Below are positions 10,205 to 20,548 of a stretch of 64,000 nucleotides of DNA, one piece after another. Below the pieces are notes generated by a model. The model was not told where the DNA came from, searched no databases, and was given only the letters and a program-made list of their open reading frames with translations. The position numbers and the translations under genes were made by a program. The stretch lies in assembly GCF_004297405.1 (NCBI RefSeq), contig NZ_SCVC01000036.1:124001-188000 (forward strand), read 5' to 3'. Source of the stretch: Reyranella sp. Lineage in GTDB: Bacteria > Pseudomonadota > Alphaproteobacteria > Reyranellales > Reyranellaceae. How positions within the stretch are numbered: the first letter of the stretch is position 1; every line of letters begins with the position of its first letter.

Positions 10205-12001
10205 ATGGCGAAAGCCTCCAAAGGCACTGGTGCCGATGATGGGACCAAGGACGTCGCGGCACCCGCAGCTCCCGCACTTCCCTACCGTGTCCTCGCCCGC
10301 AAATACCGTCCCGTCGATTTCACCACCCTGGTCGGCCAGGAGGCGATGGTGCGCACCCTGCGCAACGCCATCGCCACGGGCCGCATCGCCCACGCCTTCA
10401 TGCTCACCGGCGTGCGCGGCGTCGGCAAGACCACGACCGCGCGCATCATCGCCCGTGCGCTGAACTGCGTCGGTGCAGACGGCAAGGGCGGCCCCACTGT
10501 CGATCCCTGTGGCGTCTGCGACAACTGCACGGCAATCACCGAGGACCGCCACGTCGACGTGATCGAGATGGACGCCGCGTCGCGCACCGGCATCGACGAC
10601 GTGCGCGAGCTGATCGAGGGCGTGCGCTACCGGCCGGTCTCGGCGCGCTACAAGGTCTACATCATCGACGAAGTGCACATGCTGTCGGAGAAGGCCTTCA
10701 ACGCGTTGCTGAAGACGCTGGAAGAGCCGCCGCCGCATGTGAAGTTCCTGTTTGCCACCACCGAGATCCGCAAGGTGCCGGTAACGGTGCTGTCGCGCTG
10801 CCAGCGCTTCGACCTGAAGCGCGTGCCGCAGGAAACGCTGGTCCAGCACTTCAGCCACATCGCCCAGGAAGAGAAAGTCGAGATCTCACCGGAGGCGCTG
10901 ACCCTGCTGGCGCGCGCCGCCGACGGCTCGGTACGTGACGGCCTTTCCATGCTCGATCAGGCGATCGCCCATGGCGGCGGCGTGGTCGATGCCGCGCAGG
11001 TGCGCGACATGCTGGGTCTCGCCGACCGCAGCCGCGTGCTCGAGCTGTTCGAGAAGACGATGCGCGGCGATGCGCCGGCAGTGCTTGCGGCGCTCGCAGA
11101 AATGCATGACGCCGGGGCTGATCCCGTGGTCGTGCTGCAGGACCTGCTCGAATTCACCCACTGGGTGACGCGTCTCAAGATCGCGCCAGAAGCTGCCGCC
11201 GCGTCGGCCGACAGCGAACGTACCCAGGGCCTCGCCATGGCCGGCAAGCTTTCCATGGCGTCGCTGACACGCGCCTGGACCCTGCTCTTGAAGGGCCTGC
11301 AGGAAACGCTGGCAGCGCCCTCGCCGCAGCGTGCCGCCGAAATGGCGCTGATCCGGCTGTGCTATGTCGCCGATCTGCCCTCGCCCTCCGACGCAATCAA
11401 GGTACTGCAGAACGGCGCCGCGACAACGAACGGAGCCGGCGCGCCGGCGCCGCGTGGCGGCGGAGGTGGCGGTGCGGCCGCGAGACTCGCGACACAGCCT
11501 GTGACGGCCGTTGCCGCGCAGCCGGCCCAGGCCACGCCCGCGCCGCGCAATTTCACCGAAGTAGTCGCGCTGTTCGAAAGCAAGCGCGAGGCCCGGCTGG
11601 TGCACAGCCTCATGCACTACGTGCACGAGGTGCGCTGCGAGCCTGGCGTGATCGAGTTCCGCCCTACCCAGAAGGCGCCGACGGATCTCGCGGCCCGGCT
11701 GGGCGAACTGCTGACGCAGTGGACGGGCCGGCGCTGGCTTGCCTCGGTCTCCAATGCCCAAGGCAAGCCGACGCTCGTCGACCAGAAAGCGAGCAAGGCC
11801 GACGATCTGCGCACCTCGGCGGAGAACAACGCGGTGGTGCAGGCTATTTTCAAGACCTTCCCGGGCGCCAAGCTGGATGCAGTCCGGCGCAAGGGCGATC
11901 AGACGTCCCTAGTTGCCGGTCTCGGCGAGTTCGTCGGCGAGGAGCCGCCGCCCGCCGAAGAATACCCGGCCGACGACGACATTCCCGAAAGTGAGTTCTG
12001 A
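10205..12001 (+). CDS. dnaX: DNA polymerase III subunit gamma/tau
   Basis: [55 protein letters not shown], zinc-finger cysteines, [23 protein letters not shown]. Confidence 0.97.
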   Translation: MAKASKGTGADDGTKDVAAPAAPALPYRVLARKYRPVDFTTLVGQEAMVRTLRNAIATGRIAHAFMLTGVRGVGKTTTARIIARALNCVGADGKGGPTVDPCGVCDNCTAITEDRHVDVIEMDAASRTGIDDVRELIEGVRYRPVSARYKVYIIDEVHMLSEKAFNALLKTLEEPPPHVKFLFATTEIRKVPVTVLSRCQRFDLKRVPQETLVQHFSHIAQEEKVEISPEALTLLARAADGSVRDGLSMLDQAIAHGGGVVDAAQVRDMLGLADRSRVLELFEKTMRGDAPAVLAALAEMHDAGADPVVVLQDLLEFTHWVTRLKIAPEAAAASADSERTQGLAMAGKLSMASLTRAWTLLLKGLQETLAAPSPQRAAEMALIRLCYVADLPSPSDAIKVLQNGAATTNGAGAPAPRGGGGGGAAARLATQPVTAVAAQPAQATPAPRNFTEVVALFESKREARLVHSLMHYVHEVRCEPGVIEFRPTQKAPTDLAARLGELLTQWTGRRWLASVSNAQGKPTLVDQKASKADDLRTSAENNAVVQAIFKTFPGAKLDAVRRKGDQTSLVAGLGEFVGEEPPPAEEYPADDDIPESEF

Positions 12002-12330
12002 TGTTCGACAAGTTGAAAGACCTCGGCGGCCTGATGCAGCAGGCCCAACAGATGCAGCAGAAGATGCAGGAGCTTCAGGTGGCGCTGGAGCGCCTGGAGA
12101 TCGTCGGCTCCTCGGGCGCCGGGCTGGTCAAGGTCACGGTCAACGGCAAGAACGAGACCCGGCGGGTCGAAATCGACGCCTCGCTGTTCAAGGCCGAAGA
12201 CAAGGGCGTGGTCGAGGATTTGATCGTGGCCGCCGCCAACGACGCACGCGGCAAGGTGGAGCAGACCGTGCAGGAGCAGATGCGCGGCATCACCGGTGGC
12301 CTGCCCCTGCCTCCCGGCTTCAAGCTTTAA
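12001..12330 (+). CDS. ybaB: YbaB/EbfC family nucleoid-associated protein
   Basis: [26 protein letters not shown]...; TGATG overlap with dnaX; ffs-dnaX-ybaB-recR order. Confidence 0.95.
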   Translation: MFDKLKDLGGLMQQAQQMQQKMQELQVALERLEIVGSSGAGLVKVTVNGKNETRRVEIDASLFKAEDKGVVEDLIVAAANDARGKVEQTVQEQMRGITGGLPLPPGFKL

Positions 12331-12924
12331 ATGAATGGCCCCGAGATCGAGCGGCTAATCCAGCTTTTGGGCCGCTTGCCCGGGTTGGGTCCGCGCTCGG
12401 CCCGTCGCGTTGCGCTGCATCTCCTGAAGAAGCGCGAGACCTTGATGCAGCCGCTGGGCACGGCGCTGGCGGATGCGGCGCGCGCCATTCGCAGCTGCAC
12501 GGTTTGCGGCAATCTCGACACCATTGACCCTTGTTCGATCTGCGCCGACTCGCGGCGCGATGCGGGCCTGATTTGCGTCGTCGAGGATGTCGGCGATCTC
12601 TGGGCCCTGGAGCGCGGCAAGATCTTCCAGGGCCGCTATCATGTGCTGGGCGGCTCGCTCTCCGCGCTGGATGGCATCGGGCCTGACGAACTCAACATCG
12701 CGGCTCTCGTGAAGCGCGTGGCGGCGGGCGGTGTGCGCGAAGTCATCATGGCGACCAACGCCACCGTCGACGGACAGACCACCGCTCACTATCTGGCGGA
12801 GCGGCTGAGCGAGCTGAACGTGCCGCTGACGCGCTTGGCGCATGGCGTGCCGGTCGGCGGCGAGCTCGACTGGCTGGACGACGGCACGCTCGCGACCGCG
12901 TTGAAGGCGCGGCGGGCCCTGTGA
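12331..12924 (+). CDS. recR: Recombination mediator RecR
   Basis: [40 protein letters not shown], Toprim [14 protein letters not shown]. Confidence 0.97.
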   Translation: MNGPEIERLIQLLGRLPGLGPRSARRVALHLLKKRETLMQPLGTALADAARAIRSCTVCGNLDTIDPCSICADSRRDAGLICVVEDVGDLWALERGKIFQGRYHVLGGSLSALDGIGPDELNIAALVKRVAAGGVREVIMATNATVDGQTTAHYLAERLSELNVPLTRLAHGVPVGGELDWLDDGTLATALKARRAL

Positions 12925-12934
12925 CGTTCCTGCG

Positions 12935-13537
12935 ATGAGCGCCGAAACCCTCGCCGCCATCGCCGTTGCACTCGGCGCCGGCTGGGCGAGCGGGCTCAAC
13001 ACCTATGCTGCGGTTCTGGTCCTGGGTGTCGCCCAGCGGCTGGGCTTCGTCGCCCTGCCCCAGGACCTCCAGGTACTGTCCTCGCCCTGGGTGATGGGCG
13101 TGGCGGCCCTCCTGTTCGCGCTCAATTTCTTCGCCGACAAGATCCCCTATGTCGACAGCATCAATGATGCGCTGCAGACATTCGTGCGGATTCCTGCGGG
13201 ATTCCTGCTGGCCTATGCGGCCGCCACCGGCCTCAGCCCAGAGATCGCCGTCATCGCCGGCTTGCTGGGCGGAACGCTGGCAGTGGGCACGCATGTCGCC
13301 AAGACCGGCTCGCGCGCCCTGATCAACACCTCGCCCGAACCATTCAGCAACGTCGCGGCGTCGTTCGGCGAGGATGTGACAGTAATTGGTGGGCTGGCGC
13401 TCGCGATCGCTCACCCGATCACTTTTCTGTGCCTACTTGCCGTCTTCGTGGTGCTCCTCATATGGATGTTGCCGCGCCTGATCAGGTTGGCGCTGGCACC
13501 TTTCCGCCGGTTGGCACGCGGTCGCCAAGGACCTTGA
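12935..13537 (+). CDS. DUF4126-like integral membrane protein
   Basis: GAGWASGLNTYAAVLVLGVAQRLG... hydrophobic protein following recR. Confidence 0.7.
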   Translation: MSAETLAAIAVALGAGWASGLNTYAAVLVLGVAQRLGFVALPQDLQVLSSPWVMGVAALLFALNFFADKIPYVDSINDALQTFVRIPAGFLLAYAAATGLSPEIAVIAGLLGGTLAVGTHVAKTGSRALINTSPEPFSNVAASFGEDVTVIGGLALAIAHPITFLCLLAVFVVLLIWMLPRLIRLALAPFRRLARGRQGP

Positions 13538-13631
13538 CGCCCCCTGATAAAGGTGGCCGCCCTCGACCTTTGGCGGAGCAACTGTCGCTTTCCTTCCCTC
13601 GCCCGAGGGGTAAACTCGCAGCCGGTAGCTC

Positions 13632-14366
13632 ATGTTCATCCGCCAGAACATCCAAACCCTGCGGTTCTTCCGCACGACGCCGGCGATGCGATGCCCGTAT
13701 CTGCCGCATCGGCTGGAGACCAAGCTCGTCACCGAGCTGAGCGGACCTGACGCCATCACTCAGCATGACACGCTGACTGACGCCGGTTTCCGGCGCTCGC
13801 ACCACTTTGTCTACAAGCCTTTGTGCGACGGCTGTCATGCCTGCGTGCCGGTGCGCATCCGGGTCCGCGATTTCGAGCCCAGCCGTGCCCAGCGCCGCAT
13901 CCAGCGCCGCAACGAGCATGTTCACGCCGTCGAGACCCAGGCCCTGGCGACCGGCGAGCAATTCTCGCTGTTTTCACGCTATGTGCTGACGCGCCATCGC
14001 GACGGCGACATGGCGGACATGGACTTCGACGACTATCGCGCCATGGTCGAGGAAAGCCCGGTCGAGACGGCAATCGTCGAGTTCCGCGAGGATTCGGCAG
14101 AAGGTCGGCTGGTCGGCGCCTGTCTCGTCGACTGGCTCTCGAACGGTGTCTCGGCCGTCTACAGTTTCTTCGACCCGCAGGACCCGCGCCGTGGCCTCGG
14201 CACGCACATGATCCTGTGGCTGGCCAATGCCGCGGCCAAGCGCGGCCTGCCCTATGTCTATCTCGGCTACTGGATCGCCGATTCCAGCAAGATGGCCTAC
14301 AAGCGCGCCTTCCGGCCGCTGGAATTCTTCGGCCCCGAGGGCTGGATGGAACTGCCCACGGCATAG
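13632..14366 (+). CDS. bpt: Aspartate/glutamate leucyltransferase (arginyltransferase family; N-degron pathway)
   Basis: PCPYLPHRLETKLVTEL, CHACVPVRIRVRDF, YLGYWIADSSKMAYKRAFRPLE. Confidence 0.92.
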   Translation: MFIRQNIQTLRFFRTTPAMRCPYLPHRLETKLVTELSGPDAITQHDTLTDAGFRRSHHFVYKPLCDGCHACVPVRIRVRDFEPSRAQRRIQRRNEHVHAVETQALATGEQFSLFSRYVLTRHRDGDMADMDFDDYRAMVEESPVETAIVEFREDSAEGRLVGACLVDWLSNGVSAVYSFFDPQDPRRGLGTHMILWLANAAAKRGLPYVYLGYWIADSSKMAYKRAFRPLEFFGPEGWMELPTA

Positions 14367-14463
14367 GCAGTGAAGCGACGGTGGAGCGACTTGACGCACC
14401 TCCGTGGAAAACAGAAAAACTCCCGACCGCTGGCGTCGCTAGGCGGACCAAGCTAAGAAAAGC

Positions 14464-14485
14464 TGTCCGAGAGCGAGATCGGACA
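14464..14485. promoter_or_regulatory. Perfect inverted repeat TGTCCGA-N8-TCGGACA upstream of dctQ
   Basis: Read directly; ends 37 bp before the dctQ start codon; candidate operator. Confidence 0.35.
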
Positions 14486-14522
14486 CAGTCGACAATCAAA
14501 TAACTCGCACGCAGGGGGACGG

Positions 14523-15068
14523 ATGCGCTTGTTGCTGCAGTTCAGCGCGCTGATCGACGCGTTAAACGAGAAGATAGGATACATCTGTAATTGGCTTGTC
14601 TTGCTGGCCTGTGTGGTCAGCGCCGGCAATGCCATGGTGCGTTACGCTTACGACACCAGTTCGAACGCCTGGCTTGAAGTGCAGTGGTATATGTTCGCCG
14701 TCATCGTGATGTTCGGCGCCTCGTACACTTTGAAGCGTAACGAGCATGTGCGTGTCGACCTCTTCTACATGACCTTGAGCCGCCGCGGGCAGCTCTGGGT
14801 CGACATCCTCGGCACACTGTTCTTCCTCCTGCCGACCTGCGCCATCCTGGCGTGGCTGAGCTGGCCCTTCTTCATGCAGTCCTACAACGTGTTCGAGCAC
14901 TCCTCGAATGCCGGTGGCTTGCTGCGCTGGCCGATCAAGCTGGTGTTGCCGGTCGGCTTCGCTTTGGTCGCCCTGCAGGGCCTCTCTGAACTCATCAAGC
15001 GCGTGGCTTTCCTCAACGGATTTGCCGTCGACAGTCTCGAAGCCCACTACGAGAGGCCCACTCAATGA
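14523..15068 (+). CDS. TRAP transporter small permease (DctQ family)
   Basis: 181 aa, 4 TM; SAGNAMVRYAYDTSSNAWLEVQWYMFAVIVMFGASYTLKRNEHVRVDLFY, a DctQ signature; ATGA overlap with dctM. Confidence 0.94.
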   Translation: MRLLLQFSALIDALNEKIGYICNWLVLLACVVSAGNAMVRYAYDTSSNAWLEVQWYMFAVIVMFGASYTLKRNEHVRVDLFYMTLSRRGQLWVDILGTLFFLLPTCAILAWLSWPFFMQSYNVFEHSSNAGGLLRWPIKLVLPVGFALVALQGLSELIKRVAFLNGFAVDSLEAHYERPTQ

Positions 15069-16669
15069 TCCCCTTGGAGTGGATGCCGCCGCTGATGTTC
15101 GGCGGCCTGGTGGTCTTCATGATCATCGGCTACCCGGTCGCCTTTTCCCTCTGCGCGGTCGGCTTCTTTTTCGGGTTCCTGTCCATCGAGATGGGCTACT
15201 TCACGATGGCCTTCATGCAGGCCATCCCCGGACGTGTCTTCGGCAGTATCCTGTCGAACGAGCTCCTGCTCGCCATCCCATTCTTCACCTTCATGGGCGC
15301 CATTCTCGAGAAATGCGGGTTGGCAGAGGACATGCTCGAATCGATGGGCCAGCTCTTCGGCCCCATCAAGGGCGGGCTGGGCTACTCGACCATCATCGTC
15401 GGCTTCATCCTCGGCGCCATCACCGGCACCGTGGCGGCGCAGGTCATCGCGATGGCGCTGATCACTCTGCCGGTGATGATCCGGTACAAGTACGACATGC
15501 GCTATGCGACCGGCGTGCTCGCCGCGTCTGGCACCATCACGCAGCTCGTGCCGCCGTCGCTGGTGCTGATCGTGTTGGCCGACCAGCTCGGCCGATCGGT
15601 CGGCGACATGTATCTCGGCGCATGGGGTCCCTCGCTGCTGCAGATCGCCCTGTTCGCGATCTACACCTTCTACCTCTCCATGATAAAGCCCGAGGCCCTG
15701 CCGCCCGTGCCGCGCACGCTGTTCGGAAAGGCCCTGCTGATCAAGTGCGCCTGGGGCATCATTCCCGCCGCCGTCCTGATCTTCCTGGTGCTGGGCACGA
15801 TCATGATGGGCCTCGCGACGCCGACGGAAGCCGGCGCCATGGGCACGATCGGCGCCATCGTGTTGGCCGTCGTACGCAACGCACCGCTCACCAAGTTCGA
15901 CCGCATCGTGTTCGGAGCCGGCTGTGCCGCGGCGATCATTGGCGCATTGATCGGAATGGTCGCGTTCAAGTCGATCCCCTTCAAGATCGCCTTCACCATC
16001 ATGTTCGCCGCCATCATCTGGCTGTGCTGGCGAGCCTGGCAGGTGAAGGACTTGCGCGACCTGATCGTGCAGGCCTTCCAGGCGACGATGCGCATCACCG
16101 CGATGGTTGCTTTCATCCTGGTCGGCGCGACCTGCTTCTCGATCACCTTCCAGGGCGTCGACGGCAACCAGTGGGTCGAGCACCTGATGTCGAACCTGCC
16201 GGGCGGCGTCTGGGGCTTCCTGATCGTCGTCAACCTGTTCGTCTTCTTCCTGGCCTTCTTCCTCGACTTCTTCGAGATCGCCTTCATCATCATCCCGATG
16301 CTGGCGCCGGTGGCGCAGAAGCTGCTGACGCCGGTGGTCGGCGCCGATGCCGCGCTGATCTGGTTCGGCGTCATGATCTGCGTCAACGTGCAGACCTCGT
16401 TCATGCACCCACCGTTCGGCTTCGCGCTGTTCTATCTACGCAGTGTCGCGCCGAAGGAAGTGAAGAGTTCGGACATCTATTGGGGTTCGGTTCCCTGGGT
16501 GATTCTGCAGCTCGTCATGGTGGCGATCGTGATCTTCGTGCCGCAGACCGTGACCTTCTTCCTCGACAAGCCGCACGGCGTCGATCCCAGCAAGGTCAAG
16601 ATCGAGATCCAGGCACCGCCCACGGACGACGCGGCGCCTCCAGTCTTCGGCATTCCCCCCAAGAACTGA
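15065..16669 (+). CDS. TRAP transporter large permease (DctM family, long ~534-aa type)
   Basis: NELLLAIPFFTFMGAILEKCGLAEDML, GTITQLVPPSLVLIVLADQLGRSVGDMYLGAWGPSLL, LATPTEAGAMGTIGAIV. Confidence 0.95.
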   Translation: MIPLEWMPPLMFGGLVVFMIIGYPVAFSLCAVGFFFGFLSIEMGYFTMAFMQAIPGRVFGSILSNELLLAIPFFTFMGAILEKCGLAEDMLESMGQLFGPIKGGLGYSTIIVGFILGAITGTVAAQVIAMALITLPVMIRYKYDMRYATGVLAASGTITQLVPPSLVLIVLADQLGRSVGDMYLGAWGPSLLQIALFAIYTFYLSMIKPEALPPVPRTLFGKALLIKCAWGIIPAAVLIFLVLGTIMMGLATPTEAGAMGTIGAIVLAVVRNAPLTKFDRIVFGAGCAAAIIGALIGMVAFKSIPFKIAFTIMFAAIIWLCWRAWQVKDLRDLIVQAFQATMRITAMVAFILVGATCFSITFQGVDGNQWVEHLMSNLPGGVWGFLIVVNLFVFFLAFFLDFFEIAFIIIPMLAPVAQKLLTPVVGADAALIWFGVMICVNVQTSFMHPPFGFALFYLRSVAPKEVKSSDIYWGSVPWVILQLVMVAIVIFVPQTVTFFLDKPHGVDPSKVKIEIQAPPTDDAAPPVFGIPPKN

Positions 16670-16685
16670 GGCAAAGCCAGACAAC

Positions 16686-16717
16686 AAAAAGCCCCGCCTT
16701 TTCAGGCGGGGCTTTTC
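16686..16717. terminator. Bidirectional intrinsic terminator between dctM and SBP1
   Basis: AAAAAGCCCCGCC-TTTTCA-GGCGGGGCTTTT, flanked by A and T tracts. Confidence 0.9.
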
Positions 16718-16747
16718 TTTTCTAGCCTGGTCGTTCGCTAGAGACGC

Positions 16748-17851
16748 TTAGCGTCCCTGAGCCGACATCGAGAAGTTGAAGTTGTCGAAGGTGTTCTCGG
16801 CGACGCGGAACCACAGGTTCTCGTCGGTGCGGAAGGCCTTCAGGCTGTCGTAGATCTTCTTGAACTTCGGATCCTTGGCCGCCAGCTCATCGTAGAACTT
16901 GTAGGCCTCGAGGAAGCACGGCTCGAGGACCGACCGCGGGAACGGCCGTAACTCGGTGCCTGCCGCCACCAGGCGACGCAGCGCCGGCGGATTACCGGCA
17001 TCGTACTTCGGCACCATCCAGGCCGTGACGCGGCCCGCTGCTGCTTCGACCATCGCCTTGTACGGCTTGGGCAGTTCGTCCCATGCCTTGTTGTTGATGT
17101 AGAGCGAGCCGACCGACGCGCCTTCCCACCAACCGGGGTAGTAGTAGTACTTGGCAACCTTGTTGAAGCCGAGCTTCTCGTCGTCGTACGGACCGACCCA
17201 TTCGCAGGCGTCGATCGTGCCCTTTTCCAGCGCCGGATAGATATCGCCACCGGCGATCTGCTGCGGAACCACACCCAGTCGCGTGAGGATGAGACCCGCG
17301 AAGCCGCCGACGCGGAACTTCAGGCCCTTCATGTCCTCCATCGACTTGATCTCTTTGCGGAACCAGCCGCCCATCTGGCAGCCCGTGCCGCCGAAGGTGA
17401 TCGAGCGGAAATTGTATTCCTTGTAGAATTCGTTGATCAGTTCGTGGCCGCCGCCGAACTCCAGCCAAGCGTAGTACTGCCGCTGGTTCATCGAGAACGG
17501 CAGGCCGGTTTCGAACACGAAGTTCGGATGCTTGCCGAAGTAGTAGTAGGCCGCAGTCTGGCCGGCCTCGACGGTGCCGTTCTGCACCGCATCGGCGACC
17601 TGCAGGCCGGGAACGATTTCGCCGGCAGCGAATGGCCGAATCTGGAACTTGCCGTCGGACATCTCGCCGACGATCTTGGCGAAGAGTTCAGAACCGCCAT
17701 ACAGCGTGTCGAGAGACTTCGGAAAGCTCGACGTCAGACGCCACTTCACTTCCGGCATGCTTTGCGCAATGGCCGGTGCGGCGACGGTCGTCACCGCGGC
17801 AACGCCCGCGGCACCCACGCCCGCGGTCTTGATGAATTTTCTACGCTTCAT
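16748..17851 (-). CDS. TRAP transporter substrate-binding protein, TakP-like (array member 1)
   Basis: MKRRKFIKTAG Tat-like leader; WRLTSSFPKSLDTLYGG...[13 protein letters not shown]...[33 protein letters not shown]...[10 protein letters not shown]. Confidence 0.95.
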   Translation of the reverse strand: MKRRKFIKTAGVGAAGVAAVTTVAAPAIAQSMPEVKWRLTSSFPKSLDTLYGGSELFAKIVGEMSDGKFQIRPFAAGEIVPGLQVADAVQNGTVEAGQTAAYYYFGKHPNFVFETGLPFSMNQRQYYAWLEFGGGHELINEFYKEYNFRSITFGGTGCQMGGWFRKEIKSMEDMKGLKFRVGGFAGLILTRLGVVPQQIAGGDIYPALEKGTIDACEWVGPYDDEKLGFNKVAKYYYYPGWWEGASVGSLYINNKAWDELPKPYKAMVEAAAGRVTAWMVPKYDAGNPPALRRLVAAGTELRPFPRSVLEPCFLEAYKFYDELAAKDPKFKKIYDSLKAFRTDENLWFRVAENTFDNFNFSMSAQGR

Positions 17852-17995
17852 CTCTTTGTACCTCCCTTGGAAAGGCCCTCATGACCTTCCTTAGCGAGGC
17901 GAGACTGGCATGCGGAATTCCGTTTGAAAAGCGCCCGCGCCCTGCTGAAACCCTTAAATATATGCAATGTTTCGTAACGAGCCGGCTTGGATGCC

Positions 17996-18025
17996 AAAAA
18001 AGGAGCCCCGCCGAAACGGGGCTCC
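17996..18025 (-). terminator. Intrinsic terminator downstream of SBP2
   Basis: Minus-strand reading GGAGCCCCG-TTTCGG-CGGGGCTCC-TTTTTT. Confidence 0.85.
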
Positions 18026-18049
18026 AAAGAGTTGCAGGCAGACTACATT

Positions 18050-19144
18050 TTACACTTTCCCGGCGCCATACATCCTGGCCATGAAGCCGTCGAAGCCACC
18101 TTCGGCAACGCGCGACCAGAGCACCTGTTCGGACCGATAGGGCCGCCAGACGTCCCAGACTTTCTTGAACTTGGCGTTCTTGGCCACGATCTCGTTGGTC
18201 ACTTCGTTGGTGGCGTTGAAGCATGCCTCGAGGACCGCCGTGGGGAATGGCAGCAGCTTGACGCCGCTCGCCACCAACCGCCGCAGCGCGGCGGGATTGC
18301 CGTTATCGTACTTGGCCAGCATCCAGAGTGTGACTTCGTTGGCCGAAACCTCGATCGCCTTCTGGTACATCGGTGGCAGATCGGACCAGTGCTTCTGGTT
18401 GATGTAGGCGGTGCCCATGCCCGTCCCTTCCCACCAGCCGGGGTAATAGTAGTAAGGCGCCACCTTGTTGAAGCCGAGCTTCTCGTCGTCATAGGGGCCG
18501 ACCCATTCGGCGGCGTCGATCGTGCCCTTCTCCAGCGCTGGGTAGATGTCGCCACCGGGAATCTGCTGCGCCACGACGCCGAGTTTGCCGAGGATCTGGC
18601 CGGCGAAGCCGCCGACACGGAATTTCAGCCCCTTGAGATCGTCGACCGTCTTGATCTCCTTGCGGAACCAGCCGCCCATCTGGGCGCCCGTACCGCCCAT
18701 CAGATGACCGACGACGCCGTAGTCCTTGTAGAACTCGTCCATCGCCTGGCGACCGCCGCCATGCATCCACCACGCGACGTGCTGGCGGCTGTTCAGGCCG
18801 AACGGCACGGCGGTGTCGAAGGTGAAGGTGATGTCCTTGCCGATATAGTAGTAGGCCGCCGTCTGGCCCATTTCGACGGTGCCGTTCTGCACCGCATCCA
18901 GCACCTGGAAGCCCGGTACGATCTCGCCCGACGCGAAGGGCGTGATCTTGAACTTGCCGTCGGTGATCTCGCCCACCCTTCGGCAGAAATGCTCGGCACC
19001 GCCGAACAGCGTGTCGAGCGACTTGGGAAAACTCGATGTCAGACGCCACTTCAACTCCGGCATGGCTTGCGCCAGCGCCGGTGCAGCCACCGACGTGGCG
19101 ACAGCGCCCACACCGGCGGTCTTGATAAACCTGCGACGTTGCAT
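18050..19144 (-). CDS. TRAP transporter substrate-binding protein, TakP-like (array member 2)
   Basis: [69 protein letters not shown]. Confidence 0.95.
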   Translation of the reverse strand: MQRRRFIKTAGVGAVATSVAAPALAQAMPELKWRLTSSFPKSLDTLFGGAEHFCRRVGEITDGKFKITPFASGEIVPGFQVLDAVQNGTVEMGQTAAYYYIGKDITFTFDTAVPFGLNSRQHVAWWMHGGGRQAMDEFYKDYGVVGHLMGGTGAQMGGWFRKEIKTVDDLKGLKFRVGGFAGQILGKLGVVAQQIPGGDIYPALEKGTIDAAEWVGPYDDEKLGFNKVAPYYYYPGWWEGTGMGTAYINQKHWSDLPPMYQKAIEVSANEVTLWMLAKYDNGNPAALRRLVASGVKLLPFPTAVLEACFNATNEVTNEIVAKNAKFKKVWDVWRPYRSEQVLWSRVAEGGFDGFMARMYGAGKV

Positions 19145-19240
19145 GTGCCCCTCCCTGGGGAGTTTTTTGTAGACCAGACTTTATTTCATCTGGCGGAATC
19201 AGCCTGACATGAGCCCGTGGCCTTTGCAAAGGCCGGCAAT

Positions 19241-19268
19241 AAAAAAGCCCCGCCGAAGCGGGGCTTTT
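19241..19268 (-). terminator. Intrinsic terminator downstream of SBP3
   Basis: AAAAAAGCCCCGC-CGAA-GCGGGGCTTTT. Confidence 0.88.
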
Positions 19269-19289
19269 CCACCGGACAGGCCGGAAAGG

Positions 19290-20396
19290 TCAGAGTCTGT
19301 TGCCGGCCGACTGGCGCGCCATGAAGGTGTCGAACGTGCCCTCACACACGCGGAACCACAGGATCTCCTCGTTGCGGAAGACCTTCCACGACTCGTAGAC
19401 CTTCTTGAACTTGGCGTTCTTCGCAGAAAGCTCGGCGTAGAGTTCGTTGGCGGCGGCGAAGCAGGCTTCCATCACGGGCTGCGGGAACGGCATCAGCTTG
19501 GTGCCCGCTGCGGTAAGCTCGCGCAGCGCCTTGGGATTCTCCGCGTCGTACTTGGAGATCATGGTGGTGTGCGCGCGGAACGCTGCGGCCTCGAGGACCG
19601 CCCTGTAGCCCTTCGGTAATTCGTTCCACTTCCCGATGTTGATCATGGCCGACGTCTGCGGCCCGCCTTCCCACCAGCCAGGGTAGTAGTAATAGGGAGC
19701 GATCTTGTTGAAGCCGAGCCTCTGGTCGTCGTAGGGGCCGACCCACTCGGCGGCATCGATCGTACCCTTCTCCAAGGCCGGATAGATGTCGCCGCCCCCG
19801 ATCTGCTGCGGCACGGCGCCGACCTTGGCGCAAACCTGCCCGGCGATGCCGGCAATGCGGAACTTCAACCCTTTGAAGTCATCGACCGTCTTGATCTCCT
19901 TGCGGAACCATCCCCCCATCTGCGCGCCGGTGTTTCCAGCGGGCATGGCGTGGATATTGTAGTCCTTGTAGAGATCGCCCATCAGTTCGCGACCACCGCC
20001 GAAGTTCATCCAGGCATCCTGTTGCCGCGCGTTCATGCCGAACGGCAATGCGGTGTCGATGGCAAAAGTCGGGTCCTTGCCGACATAGTAGGTGCCGGCC
20101 GAGTGGCCCATTTCGACCGTGCCGTTTTGCACCGCGTCGAGCACCTGCAGGGCAGGCACGATCTCGCCCGCCGCGAAGACGCGGATGTGGAACCTGTTGT
20201 CGGTCATCTCCGCGACGTACTTGGCGAGGTTCTCGCCACCGCCAAAGAGCGTGTCGAGCGACTTCGGGAAGCTGGACGCTAACCGCCATTTGAGTTCCGG
20301 CATCGACTGAGCGATGGCCGGTGCGGCAAGCATACTCACAGACGCAACTCCACCGGCGCCAAGGCCGGCAGTACGCAAGAATTTGCGGCGTTGCAT
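19290..20396 (-). CDS. TRAP transporter substrate-binding protein, TakP-like (array member 3)
   Basis: MQRRKFLRTAG start at 20396 inside a longer [44 protein letters not shown]. 1107 bp. Confidence 0.95.
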   Translation of the reverse strand: MQRRKFLRTAGLGAGGVASVSMLAAPAIAQSMPELKWRLASSFPKSLDTLFGGGENLAKYVAEMTDNRFHIRVFAAGEIVPALQVLDAVQNGTVEMGHSAGTYYVGKDPTFAIDTALPFGMNARQQDAWMNFGGGRELMGDLYKDYNIHAMPAGNTGAQMGGWFRKEIKTVDDFKGLKFRIAGIAGQVCAKVGAVPQQIGGGDIYPALEKGTIDAAEWVGPYDDQRLGFNKIAPYYYYPGWWEGGPQTSAMINIGKWNELPKGYRAVLEAAAFRAHTTMISKYDAENPKALRELTAAGTKLMPFPQPVMEACFAAANELYAELSAKNAKFKKVYESWKVFRNEEILWFRVCEGTFDTFMARQSAGNRL

Positions 20397-20437
20397 GGTG
20401 TTCCTCCCAGGAACATTTGTTTTGTGTGCCGGGCGGT

Positions 20438-20456
20438 GATTCCGTCCAGCGGAATC
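20438..20456. promoter_or_regulatory. Inverted repeat GATTCCG-N5-CGGAATC upstream of SBP3
   Basis: Perfect 7-bp dyad, 42 bp upstream of the start; degenerate versions upstream of SBP4 (21694-21712) and SBP2 (~19183-19200). Confidence 0.45.
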
Positions 20457-20500
20457 AATTTGACATGATCGGGCGGCATTAGCAAAAAGCCGGCGCAAAG

Positions 20501-20527
20501 AAAAAGCCCGCCGAAGCGGGCTTTTCC
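20501..20527 (-). terminator. Intrinsic terminator downstream of SBP4
   Basis: AAAAAGCCCGC-CGAA-GCGGGCTTTT. Confidence 0.88.
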
Positions 20528-20548
20528 TCCACCGGACAGGCCGGAGGG

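Noticed and set aside
10205-12001. Programmed frameshift in dnaX producing a short gamma subunit
   Set aside because: No A-rich slippery heptamer was noticed by eye in the reading frame; nothing supports it.
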